DNA from: Clostridiales bacterium
GTDB taxonomy: Bacteria > Bacillota > Clostridia > Oscillospirales > Ruminococcaceae
Assembly (NCBI GenBank): GCA_029007575.1
Contig: JAQXIB010000261.1
Location: 1 to 8,737 of the forward strand
Length of the DNA stretch: 8,737 nt
Reading direction: 5' to 3'
Shown here: positions 1 to 5,734 of the stretch, in pieces
How the letters are laid out: each line of letters begins with the position of its first letter
How positions within the stretch are numbered: the stretch's first letter is position 1
The notes under the pieces: generated by a model
What the model was told of the DNA's origin: nothing
What the model saw: the letters and a program-made list of their open reading frames with translations, nothing else
Databases searched by the model: none
Position numbers and translations under genes: made by a program

Positions 1-513
1 ATTGCAGTGGCTCTCATCGTTTCCTTGCTCAATTGCTTTTACGGCTTTTCTAAGATGATTCGTTCCGGAGACGATACCCGTAAAAAGGCACTGACGATTC
101 AAACAATGACAAGCATTGCATTCCTCGGGATGTGCATATGGGCTTGCTTTACGGCTTTTTATCGCACCGGTGAAGTCACTGTTCCCGCCGTATCAGCAAT
201 ATTGATGGCGGTATTCTTTGTCCTGTTGGGCATTATGATGGGGATTTTTGTCGGTTCCTATACACTTGGGAAGAGCAGAAAACCGGCGATTGCGTTACCG
301 GCCATCATAGCGTCCCTGATTACGCTTTTTATGTATATTGGAGAAATGATCTTGCTTAGCGGCCATCTGTACAGATTCGGATCAGGTATCCTCTTTGACA
401 GATTGGGAATTTTGGTGCTTGCTCCGATCGACTTGCTGGTGATACTCGCTTCGGGAGGCATTACTGTACTGATCTGCGCAGCAATCAATCGCCAAAAGCC
501 CGTTGCAAAATGA
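1..513 (+). CDS. Multi-pass membrane protein, 5'-truncated, function unknown
   Basis: The reading frame is open from base 1 and ends at TGA 511-513. The true start is probably upstream of the window: the first in-frame GTG (7-9) has too little upstream sequence to judge and falls in a hydrophobic stretch. About 170 residues are visible. Four or five hydrophobic segments can be picked out, counted from the GTG at 7: roughly residues 2-17, 33-53, 58-85, 93-118 and 134-160. Short charged linkers such as SGDDTRKK and GKSRKP lie between them, and the protein ends in a short basic tail, NRQKPVAK. This is the profile of a small integral membrane protein of the cytoplasmic membrane. I recognise no family motif and assign no function. 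No clear terminator follows, and the next gene on the same strand has its own promoter about 130 bases downstream. Confidence 0.7.
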   Translation: MAVALIVSLLNCFYGFSKMIRSGDDTRKKALTIQTMTSIAFLGMCIWACFTAFYRTGEVTVPAVSAILMAVFFVLLGIMMGIFVGSYTLGKSRKPAIALPAIIASLITLFMYIGEMILLSGHLYRFGSGILFDRLGILVLAPIDLLVILASGGITVLICAAINRQKPVAK

Positions 514-529
514 AATAGAGAAAAAATCG

Positions 530-547
530 TTTGTTCAATAGATATTC
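530..547 (+). repeat. Possible relic of the hairpin-repeat 3' end
   Basis: These 18 bases match the tail of the solo repeat fragment near 6393 at all but one position (TTTGTTCAATAGA-T-ATT here, C in place of the T there). The hairpin that normally precedes the tail is not recognisable here, so this is either a decayed end or a chance match. Confidence 0.3.
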
Positions 548-639
548 CGTGAAAGATCTCGCCCTGCTTTGATGTTACCAAAAAAACGGAAAATTTTTGT
601 ATCAAACAGAAAAAGTTTGCGGATCATCAGAATTTTATA

Positions 640-668
640 TTGACGAACAGAAAATAATATGATATTAC
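640..668 (+). promoter_or_regulatory. Sigma-A-like promoter for the SGNH hydrolase
   Basis: TTGACG (640-645) is followed by a 17-base spacer and TATTAC (663-668), which matches TATAAT at four of six positions. Transcription would start near 675, giving a leader of about 50 bases before the chosen start at 728. The surroundings are strongly AT-rich, as expected for a promoter. The -10 box is imperfect. Confidence 0.5.
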
Positions 669-727
669 TATAAACAAATCGGATGACATATCGTTTTGAT
701 CATTTTAAATATAAGTGGAGTGATGAC

Positions 728-1384
728 ATGAATTTAGCAGGAAGTAAAATCAATTTTTTGGGCGACAGTATTACCGAAGGAAGCGGTACCAGCGCGACGG
801 ATAAGCGTTTTACCGAGGTCATTGCGGCTCGGTACGGAGCAGTATGCCGTAATTACGGAATCGGGGGTACTCGTATCGCTTTGCAGCATACAGCCTCAGC
901 GGAATCGATTTGGGATCGGAATTTTACTTCTCGCGTCGAGGAAATGGACCAGGATGCCGATGCGGTTGTCGTGTTCGGCGGTACCAATGATTTCGGCCAC
1001 GGAGATGCGCCGCTCGGGACAATGGAGGATCGAACCGCGGACACTTTCTACGGCGCGCTGCATGTTTTATTAACATCGCTGATCACCAAATATCCGGAAT
1101 CGAAAATAATGATGATCACGCCGTTGCATCGTTGTAACGAGGATAATCCGCGCGGCGACGGCAACAAAGCGGAAGATGTCGGCACTTTATATCGTTATGT
1201 TTCCATTATCCGTGAGGTTGCGGAATATTATTCGATCCCGGTCTTGGATCTGTTTTCCTGCTCCGGTTTACAACCGAAGGTGCCGATCATTCAGGAGAAA
1301 TATGTGCCGGACGGATTGCACCCGAATGATGCCGGGCATGAAATTCTTGCAGAGAAAATTGCCGGCTTTTTAATGTCGTTGTAA
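728..1384 (+). CDS. SGNH/GDSL-family hydrolase (esterase/lipase type)
   Basis: A 218-residue protein with the SGNH hydrolase blocks in order. Block I is GDSITEG with the nucleophile Ser14, block II is the Gly of NYGIGGTR (about residues 43-50), block III is GGTNDF with oxyanion Asn87, and block V is DGLHPND with Asp195 and His198. The length suits a single-domain member, and no signal peptide or membrane segment is visible, so a cytoplasmic enzyme is likely. Such proteins remove acyl or acetyl groups from sugars, lipids or thioesters; the substrate cannot be read from sequence. I chose ATG 728 because GGAG (717-720) lies seven bases upstream and the protein then begins just before the conserved block I. 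An in-frame ATG at 683 has no ribosome binding site. The gene appears monocistronic, with a promoter at 640-668 and a hairpin at 1405-1448. Confidence 0.9.
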   Translation: MNLAGSKINFLGDSITEGSGTSATDKRFTEVIAARYGAVCRNYGIGGTRIALQHTASAESIWDRNFTSRVEEMDQDADAVVVFGGTNDFGHGDAPLGTMEDRTADTFYGALHVLLTSLITKYPESKIMMITPLHRCNEDNPRGDGNKAEDVGTLYRYVSIIREVAEYYSIPVLDLFSCSGLQPKVPIIQEKYVPDGLHPNDAGHEILAEKIAGFLMSL

Positions 1385-1404
1385 TTGAAAATCTTTTTTG
1401 TTTA

Positions 1405-1448
1405 AAACAGCACCCTGTATGCCGTGCATGGCATACAGGGTGCTGTTT
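1405..1448 (+). terminator. 19-bp-stem hairpin, probable terminator of the SGNH gene
   Basis: A perfect 19-base inverted repeat (1405-1423 and 1430-1448) encloses a six-base loop, GTGCAT, starting 20 bases after the SGNH stop codon. Downstream the sequence is T-rich but not a clean run (TGTTTGTTCTG). On the minus strand only TTTT follows. Position and stem strength fit a terminator, but the weak U-tract leaves room for a transcript-end stabilising role. Confidence 0.65.
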
Positions 1449-1480
1449 GTTCTGATAAGATTTAAACGAAATATATATTT

Positions 1481-1737
1481 AATGCTCACTGAACAATTCA
1501 AAAACAACGATAGCAAAGTATTTTGCCGTTGTTTTTGAATTGACAAAGTGCAAGGCTTTTTGATTGCTTTTGTAAAAAGCCTTGCACTTTGTATTTCGAT
1601 TTCAATCTGAAATCGAAATCTGTGTTCGCATCAAGAAATGTCTGAACCAAGAAAAATGCGAAAATTCGTATTTTTCTTGGTTTATACGGCAATAGCCGTT
1701 CGAACAAATCAAATTTTTGATTTGTTCAGCAGACATT
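1481..1737. repeat. 257-bp multi-hairpin repeat, copy 1
   Basis: This copy begins AATGCTCACTGAACAA and ends TTGTTCAGCAGACATT; the two ends are imperfect inverted repeats (12 of 16 positions). Inside are six consecutive hairpins. H1 pairs 1494-1509 with 1527-1542 (16 bp, perfect), with a smaller GCAAA/TTTGC stem in its loop. H2 pairs 1543-1561 with 1574-1592 (19 bp, perfect). H3 pairs 1593-1604 with 1608-1619. H4 pairs 1647-1660 with 1667-1680, with one G-U. H5 pairs 1686-1690 with 1695-1699. H6 pairs 1702-1713 with 1716-1727. A second copy of the same length lies at 5735-5991 in the same orientation, with about 93% identity by eye. The copy ends 15 bases past the transaldolase stop and could end transcripts from both sides. 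The flanks share only ATTT (1477-1480 and 1738-1741). A 69-codon frame on its minus strand (TTG start, no ribosome binding site) is not called as a gene. Confidence 0.9.
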
Positions 1738-1752
1738 ATTTAAAATCAAATA

Positions 1753-2400
1753 TTACTTTTTCGGAACACTTTCCCAGTCTTTCAGAAACTTTTCGATCCC
1801 GCTTGCGGTCAGCGGGTGATTAATCATTTGCATGATGACGTTATAGGGCACGGTGGCAATATCACAGCCTGCTTTTGCCGCCTCAATGACGTGAATCGGA
1901 TTGCGGATGCTTGCCGCTATGATTTCGGTCTCGATTCCGTGTATCGAGAAAATATCGGAGATATCGCGGATCAGGGTCATGCCTTCTGAGCCGATGTCGT
2001 CCAGTCGTCCTAAAAACGGACTGACAAAGCTCGCACCGGCGCGGGCTGCCAGCAATGCTTGCGCCGCCGAGAAAATCAGTGTTACGTTGGTCTTGATTTT
2101 TTTCGCGGTTAGAATTTTGACGGCTTTCAAACCCTCTGCGCACATTGGAATTTTAATCACAATGTTCTTGTGAATTTTTGCGAGTTCCAATGCTTCCGCC
2201 ACCATACCTTCATGCTCTAACGAAATCACTTCGGCAGAAATCGGACCGTCTACGATCGAAGTGATTTCTGCAACAACTTCTTTAAAATCGCGCCCTTCTT
2301 TGGCAATCAAGCTGGGATTTGTTGTGACGCCGCAGATGACGCCTAAATCATTTGCCTCCTTGATGTAGTCTACGTTTGCAGTATCAATGAATAATTTCAT
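1753..2400 (-). CDS. Transaldolase, MipB/TalC (small) subfamily
   Basis: A 215-residue protein spanning the whole length of the small transaldolase family, a cytoplasmic TIM barrel. Transaldolase moves a dihydroxyacetone unit between sugar phosphates (sedoheptulose-7-P + glyceraldehyde-3-P to erythrose-4-P + fructose-6-P). Visible marks are Asp6 in FIDTA, TTNPS (26-30), the Schiff-base Lys83 in IKIP, and Arg132 in SPFLGRLDD. Against my memory of E. coli fructose-6-phosphate aldolase, its diagnostic Gln and Tyr are replaced here by Glu57 (SAEVI) and Phe129 (SPF). That is the transaldolase state, so I favour transaldolase over F6P aldolase. ATG 2400 is chosen because the family starts MKLFIDTA; a GTG at 2439 would add 13 residues. 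The SIS gene lies 71 bases upstream on the same strand, so the two probably share a transcript. The likely AGGA site falls inside a hairpin at 2408-2440. Repeat copy 1 follows the stop. Confidence 0.9.
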   Translation of the reverse strand: MKLFIDTANVDYIKEANDLGVICGVTTNPSLIAKEGRDFKEVVAEITSIVDGPISAEVISLEHEGMVAEALELAKIHKNIVIKIPMCAEGLKAVKILTAKKIKTNVTLIFSAAQALLAARAGASFVSPFLGRLDDIGSEGMTLIRDISDIFSIHGIETEIIAASIRNPIHVIEAAKAGCDIATVPYNVIMQMINHPLTASGIEKFLKDWESVPKK

Positions 2401-2407
2401 TTTGCAG

Positions 2408-2440
2408 GGTGTATCCTTTTGCGTGCTAAAATGATACACC
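2408..2440 (-). promoter_or_regulatory. Hairpin over the transaldolase translation start region
   Basis: GGTGTATC (2408-2415) and GATACACC (2433-2440) form an 8-bp perfect stem. After one mismatch it continues with TTTT (2417-2420) against AAAA (2428-2431), leaving a 7-base loop, AGCACGC on the minus strand. In the mRNA the only SD-like AAGGA before the transaldolase ATG sits in this stem, about 13 bases from the start. The hairpin may limit ribosome access, may be an RNA processing site between the two genes, or may be a DNA operator. Confidence 0.45.
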
Positions 2441-2471
2441 TTTCACCAACCTTTCTTGTTATTGCTGTATT

Positions 2472-3101
2472 TTATTGAAAAAATTCCGCTTCCAGTACGG
2501 CACAAATGCAATGATATACCGGTAAGTGTAATTCTTGTACTTTAAATGTTTCTTTTTCCGGAACTCTGATGCAGCAGTCGCATAAGTCGGCCAGTTTTCC
2601 GCCGCTGATACCGGTCAGACCGATTACCTTGAGCCCGCGCGCCTTGGCGGCGATCGCCGCTTGGCAGACGTTTTTGGCGTTGCCGGAAGTGGATAATCCG
2701 AGGAACACATCCTCCGGTTTTCCCAACGCCATAATAAGCTGCGCATAAACGGCGTCCGGCTCAACATCATTGCTGAATGCGGTAGCAAGCGCCGAAAATG
2801 CCGGTAGAGGGAGTGCGGGTATGCCGTATTGCAATTGTTCGGCAAGAGCCGCTCCGCTTTCATACGGAGCAAAAGTCAGTTTGTCCGCCTCTGTCAGCGG
2901 GCGCTTGCTCAGAAAACCTTTTAGCAATTCACCGGAGATATGCTCACAGTCGGCGCAGCTTCCGCCATTTCCGGCAAGCAATATTTTTCCGCCTTTTCTG
3001 ATTGCCCCCGATAGAAGCTGACAGGCTGCTTTGATTTCTTCGGCGCATGGTTCCAAAGCAGGATAGCGAGCTGTTAATTCGGTCAATAATTTTTCCTTCA
3101 C
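2472..3101 (-). CDS. SIS-domain sugar-phosphate isomerase, GmhA-like (sedoheptulose-7-P isomerase family)
   Basis: A 209-residue cytoplasmic SIS protein. Helical N-terminus (1-35), then GNGGS (44-48) and STSGN (137-141), which hold the phosphate in SIS folds. The four residues that bind metal and act in GmhA appear with correct spacing: His54 and Glu58 (CEHISGE), and Gln189 and His197 (QELHLPVYH). GmhA interconverts sedoheptulose-7-P and D-glycero-D-manno-heptose-7-P. The protein is somewhat longer than classical GmhA (about 190 residues), with an extra stretch around 66-95, so the substrate may differ. I chose GTG 3101 because AAGGA lies nine bases upstream; an in-frame ATG at 3122 lacks a ribosome binding site and would place that AAGGA inside the gene. 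The transaldolase follows on the same strand. The leader upstream overlaps the folded element at 3147-3303. DiaA-type or other SIS roles remain possible. Confidence 0.85.
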   Translation of the reverse strand: MKEKLLTELTARYPALEPCAEEIKAACQLLSGAIRKGGKILLAGNGGSCADCEHISGELLKGFLSKRPLTEADKLTFAPYESGAALAEQLQYGIPALPLPAFSALATAFSNDVEPDAVYAQLIMALGKPEDVFLGLSTSGNAKNVCQAAIAAKARGLKVIGLTGISGGKLADLCDCCIRVPEKETFKVQELHLPVYHCICAVLEAEFFQ

Positions 3102-3146
3102 AGTATTTATTCCTTCTTTCATTTATGGTTTCATAAAAGTTATTTC

Positions 3147-3303
3147 ATACAAAATCTAATGGAAAGCTTTCATCGATTTCCGAGGATCAATTGTGTCAGA
3201 AAAGGCAGACAACACCGCTGGGATGACGCCCAGCAAGGAGGATAACGCTTTCCGGTGCAATTCAGACCGGGAAGAATCAAAGTGTTTCATTAGATTTTAG
3301 TAT
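3147..3303 (+). ncRNA. Candidate structured RNA with closing stem and three hairpins, unidentified
   Basis: The ends pair over a long distance. AAAATCTAATG (3151-3161) is the exact reverse complement of 3288-3298. The stem extends outward by four pairs (3147-3150 with 3300-3303, A3299 bulged) and inward by three. A second stem follows: 3167-3170 with 3279-3282, and 3175-3178 with 3275-3278. Three hairpins sit inside: 3192-3197/3208-3214 (one bulged A), 3217-3222/3229-3234 (GCTGGG/CCCAGC, perfect) and 3248-3256/3266-3274 (9 bp, one U-G). At both imperfect stem positions (3162-3287 and 3251-3271) the plus strand gives G-U pairs while the minus strand gives A-C mismatches, so plus-strand RNA is favoured. 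Against that, it lies where the 5' leader of the minus-strand SIS gene would be. AAGGAGG (3235-3241) lies unpaired between two hairpins. I match it to no riboswitch, T-box, SRP, 6S or tmRNA motif I know. DNA operators or a small mobile repeat are alternatives. Confidence 0.45.
3240..3253. promoter_or_regulatory. cre-like / LacI-type imperfect palindrome
   Basis: GGATAACGCTTTCC has a central CG and five of seven matching half-site positions. It reads GGAAAGCGTTATCC on the other strand and resembles the CcpA cre site except at its outer bases. It lies in the divergent gap between the SIS operon and the ROK repressor. It also overlaps the 3' hairpin of the folded element, so the symmetry may have another cause. 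Confidence 0.3.
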
Positions 3304-3371
3304 CATATCAAACGTATATTGCACAGAATCAGGCGATGTTTGATCCACCCAATATGAGAAAAATTTTGTGT

Positions 3372-3400
3372 TTGACATCAGCACGCCGGCGTGATACCAT
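3372..3400 (+). promoter_or_regulatory. Promoter of the ROK repressor with a palindrome in the spacer
   Basis: TTGACA (3372-3377) is a perfect -35 box, followed by 17 bases and TACCAT (3395-3400, four of six matches). The spacer contains a perfect 12-base palindrome, CACGCCGGCGTG (3382-3393). A repressor bound there would block RNA polymerase, so autoregulation by the ROK protein is a natural reading. Transcription would start near 3407, about 20 bases before the start codon. Confidence 0.65.
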
Positions 3401-3427
3401 GATAAAAAAGCAACCAAAGGAGCGAGG

Positions 3428-4645
3428 ATGATGCCCGGACAGAAAAAAAGGACGGTTACACACCGACAGGAAATGAAATACGAAAATCAAAGAAAAATAT
3501 TGAATATCGTCAATGAAAAGCCGATTTCCCGTATTGAGCTGGCCGGCAAGACAGGGCTGACACAAGCATCCGTCAGTATTATTGTCGAGGATTTGATCGC
3601 GGACGGGATTCTTTATGATACCGAAATATCCTCCGATAAAGCGGCACTCGGACGGAAGCCGACCTTACTGGAGATCAATTCGAATTGGAAATATGTCATA
3701 GGCATCAGCATTGACCGAGACGGTATTGATATCGGCATATGCAACCTTAAAGGACAGGTCGTGGATCGTTGCCCTCGTTTTGCAGCGGAGTCGGATTATG
3801 CGGCGTGTCTTGATGTGATCGCGCAAAAGGTATCTGAGCTGACAAACCGAAATCCTGATATTGCATCTAAAATTATTGCTGCCGGTGTAGCGGTTCCCGG
3901 TCCTGTCGATTCCGAGAACGGAAAACTTTTAAATCCGCCCGGTTTCTTTTTGAGCTGGCATAATCTTGATTTGTACCGTGAGCTTGCGAAGCGTGTTTCT
4001 TATCCTGTGTATATGGAGCATAACAGTCTCGCTTTTGCAAAAGCGGAAAAAAGCATGGGAATCGGCAAGCAGTACGATAGTTTTGTCTTGTTGAATGTCA
4101 GTGCCGGTTTTGGGGCGGGTTTGGTGCTGAACCGGCAGGTATATTCCGGAAAGAACGGCTTTGGCGGAGAAACAGGGCATACTTCTATCGATATCAACGG
4201 CAGATTGTGTGCTTGCGGAAACCGTGGCTGTATCGAGCTTTATGCGTCAACTTCCGCTATTTTATATGAAATCAACCATGCAGGGCGCAGACTCCGGTCA
4301 TGGAAAGAGCTGGTGGATCTTGCGTATGACCAAGATGACTTGTGCCGGAGGTATATTGCTTTAGAGGCAGATTATTTGGGTCATGTGATCATCAATATGA
4401 ATAATATGCTTGGATTGGACGCTGCCATTTTAACCGGGGAAATTGCATACCGCCCTGAGCTTCTGCTTCAGAAAATCAAGGAAAAAATAAACGGGACGAT
4501 TACCAATCCCTATCGCGCTGTTGCCGTGCATATCTCCCCCATACAAAACGATGCGCGGATCGTAGCGGGTTCGGCAATTGTGATCGATCGGATATTCTGC
4601 GAGCAAGGATATTTGCTGCGTTTCAGAGAAACGCAGCAGGAATAG
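3428..4645 (+). CDS. ROK-family transcriptional repressor (NagC/XylR type)
   Basis: A 405-residue DNA-binding regulator. A winged helix-turn-helix occupies about residues 18-65 (ILNIVNEKPISRIELAGKTG then TQASVSIIVEDLI), followed by the GRKPTLLEI linker and a ROK sugar-binding domain (about 88-390). The zinc signature is complete: GETGH with His251, then Cys261, Cys263, Cys268 and Glu270 in CACGNRGCIE. The kinase parts are lost: the ATP loop DxGGT reads SIDRDG and the catalytic Asp of the usual NDAN motif is Asn (EHNSLA, about 197-202). It should therefore bind a sugar or sugar phosphate as inducer but not phosphorylate it. AAGGAG (3417-3422) serves ATG 3428 (5-base spacing) or ATG 3431 (8-base); the second may be the true start. 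It diverges from the SIS-transaldolase pair and converges on the ROK kinase, so these are the likely targets. Confidence 0.93.
   Translation: MMPGQKKRTVTHRQEMKYENQRKILNIVNEKPISRIELAGKTGLTQASVSIIVEDLIADGILYDTEISSDKAALGRKPTLLEINSNWKYVIGISIDRDGIDIGICNLKGQVVDRCPRFAAESDYAACLDVIAQKVSELTNRNPDIASKIIAAGVAVPGPVDSENGKLLNPPGFFLSWHNLDLYRELAKRVSYPVYMEHNSLAFAKAEKSMGIGKQYDSFVLLNVSAGFGAGLVLNRQVYSGKNGFGGETGHTSIDINGRLCACGNRGCIELYASTSAILYEINHAGRRLRSWKELVDLAYDQDDLCRRYIALEADYLGHVIINMNNMLGLDAAILTGEIAYRPELLLQKIKEKINGTITNPYRAVAVHISPIQNDARIVAGSAIVIDRIFCEQGYLLRFRETQQE
4614..4638. terminator. 11-bp perfect hairpin between the convergent ROK genes
   Basis: TGCTGCGTTTC (4614-4624) and GAAACGCAGCA (4628-4638) form a perfect stem with a three-base AGA loop. 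It lies inside the last codons of the repressor (residues LLRFRETQ) and 30 bases past the kinase stop. Neither strand has a T-run after it, so it may block transcripts or protect 3' ends rather than act as a standard intrinsic terminator. No other hairpin is obvious in the 22-base gap between the two genes. Confidence 0.5.
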
Positions 4646-4667
4646 GCGCTCTCCTTGGCGGGCATCA

Positions 4668-5639
4668 TCATTTTTCGGCACTGTAAGCAGCTATGGCAAG
4701 CGCCGCAATGTCGCCGACTTTGTCTCCCAGCACACTTTTGAGGATGCGGCAGTGCCGATAGCTGATGGGCAGGCATTCCTGTTCCATGACCTTGTTGCAG
4801 GAGTCCCACAGCAGATGATAGCTGCGTGTGAAGATACTTCCGATCGAGATGGCATCGAGATCTAATAGATCCACCATGATGCTTAATGCCTTTCCAAGCT
4901 TTTCTCCGCTGATCCGATAAATGTCACGGCATAGCGCATCGCCTTGTTCGGCAAGTTCGGCGATTGCTTTTGCGTTAATGGATGGAATATCGCCGCATTC
5001 CGAGAGCAATTTGGGCGTGTTCCCGGCGGCTGTTTCGCGGATGACCATCATTCGTCCTAATTGCGCGATTCCGGCTCCGCTGCAAAATCCCTCAAAGGAG
5101 CCGTGCTTCCGGTACCCGACAGGGCCGTCGGTTTCCGCGCGGATATGTCCGATTTCTCCGGCCATGTCGTTTGAACCGCAGTATAGCTGTGAATTTAGGA
5201 TAAGTCCGGCACCGAATCCGGTTCCAAATGTGAGAAACGCAAAATTATGAGTTCCTTTTCCGGAACCGTACTTCCATTCTGCTATCGCGCAGGCATTGGC
5301 GTCGTTTTGCAGTGTGGTATGTACCTTAAATTCTGCCTCGAAAGAGGCTGTAATGGGAATGTTATCCCATTTCGGCAGATTCGGAGGCGCCAAGATCGTG
5401 CCGGTTTTGGAGGATAATGGCCCACCGCAGGAGATGCCGATACCGTCCAGTTGAACGTTCTGCATTTCGGAGAGCTGTTTATGTAAGGAACCCTGCAAAA
5501 TCGCGATCATATCATACGGGCTGTCGACTATCGTATCAAACCTTTCTTTTGATAGAATTTGGAGCTCTCCGTTTTCGGATTCCGTTCCGATACAGGCGGC
5601 ACATTTGGTTCCGCCGATATCAATTCCCGCAAAAATCAT
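4668..5639 (-). CDS. ROK-family sugar kinase lacking the CxCG zinc motif
   Basis: A 323-residue cytoplasmic ROK kinase (ASKHA fold) that phosphorylates a sugar with ATP. Visible parts are the phosphate loop DIGGTK (7-12), GIGISCGGPL (67-76) with the following APPNLPKW, the catalytic Asp113 in NDANACAIAE, the second phosphate loop FGTGFGAG (138-145), and GEIGH with Glu162 and His165. The usual zinc cluster CxCGxxGCxE is replaced by GPVGYRKHGSFEGFCSG (about 172-188), keeping Glu183. I have seen this zinc-free variant in gut bacteria, annotated only as ROK family protein. Substrate is unknown; glucose, mannose, allose, an N-acyl sugar or a heptose are all possible. ATG 5639 is supported by AAGGA eight bases upstream and by the family start MxFAGIDIGGT; the longer frame to 5714 has no support. 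It converges on the ROK repressor and its 5' region abuts repeat copy 2. Confidence 0.9.
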   Translation of the reverse strand: MIFAGIDIGGTKCAACIGTESENGELQILSKERFDTIVDSPYDMIAILQGSLHKQLSEMQNVQLDGIGISCGGPLSSKTGTILAPPNLPKWDNIPITASFEAEFKVHTTLQNDANACAIAEWKYGSGKGTHNFAFLTFGTGFGAGLILNSQLYCGSNDMAGEIGHIRAETDGPVGYRKHGSFEGFCSGAGIAQLGRMMVIRETAAGNTPKLLSECGDIPSINAKAIAELAEQGDALCRDIYRISGEKLGKALSIMVDLLDLDAISIGSIFTRSYHLLWDSCNKVMEQECLPISYRHCRILKSVLGDKVGDIAALAIAAYSAEK

Positions 5640-5666
5640 TTTTGTTATCCTTTCTTCTTTGAAATG

Positions 5667-5711
5667 GTTTCGGTTTGGTCTCGAAACAGGTTGTCTGCGA
5701 TCTTCGATCGC
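5667..5711. promoter_or_regulatory. Two inverted repeats upstream of the ROK kinase
   Basis: GTTTCG (5667-5672) pairs with CGAAAC (5682-5687), and GCGATC (5697-5702) pairs with GATCGC (5706-5711) around a TTC centre. Both lie 28 to 72 bases upstream of the kinase start, where operators would be expected. Neither resembles the palindrome in the repressor's own promoter, and I find no convincing -10 box here on the minus strand. Confidence 0.35.
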
Positions 5712-5734
5712 CAACGAATAAATGCACTTATCTT

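Noticed and set aside
683..727. Upstream in-frame ATG for the SGNH hydrolase
   Set aside because: No ribosome binding site precedes 683, it lies only about eight bases past the predicted transcript start, and the added 15 residues do not belong to the family.
1405..1448. Reading the 19-bp hairpin as part of the mobile repeat
   Set aside because: It lies outside the 257-bp unit, has no counterpart near copy 2, and fits the 3' end of the SGNH gene.
1498..1707. 69-codon minus-strand frame in repeat copy 1 (and the matching one at 5752-5961)
   Set aside because: It starts at TTG without a ribosome binding site and lies entirely within hairpin arms; similarity between copies follows from the DNA repeat. 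Kept only as a finding to test.
1753..2400. Fructose-6-phosphate aldolase assignment
   Set aside because: The Gln and Tyr that mark the aldolase are Glu57 and Phe129 here, the transaldolase state.
3102..3122. Upstream ATG for the SIS isomerase
   Set aside because: The ATG at 3122 has no SD sequence, while AAGGA between it and GTG 3101 is ideally spaced for the GTG.
3147..3303. Known RNA identity for the folded element (T-box, TPP, SAM, lysine, glycine, cobalamin, 6S, SRP, tmRNA)
   Set aside because: None of the conserved core sequences I know for these is present, so no name is given.
5640..5714. N-terminal extension of the ROK kinase
   Set aside because: The extension holds the AAGGA site of the ATG at 5639 and reads as charged non-family sequence; ROK kinases begin close to the DIGGT loop.
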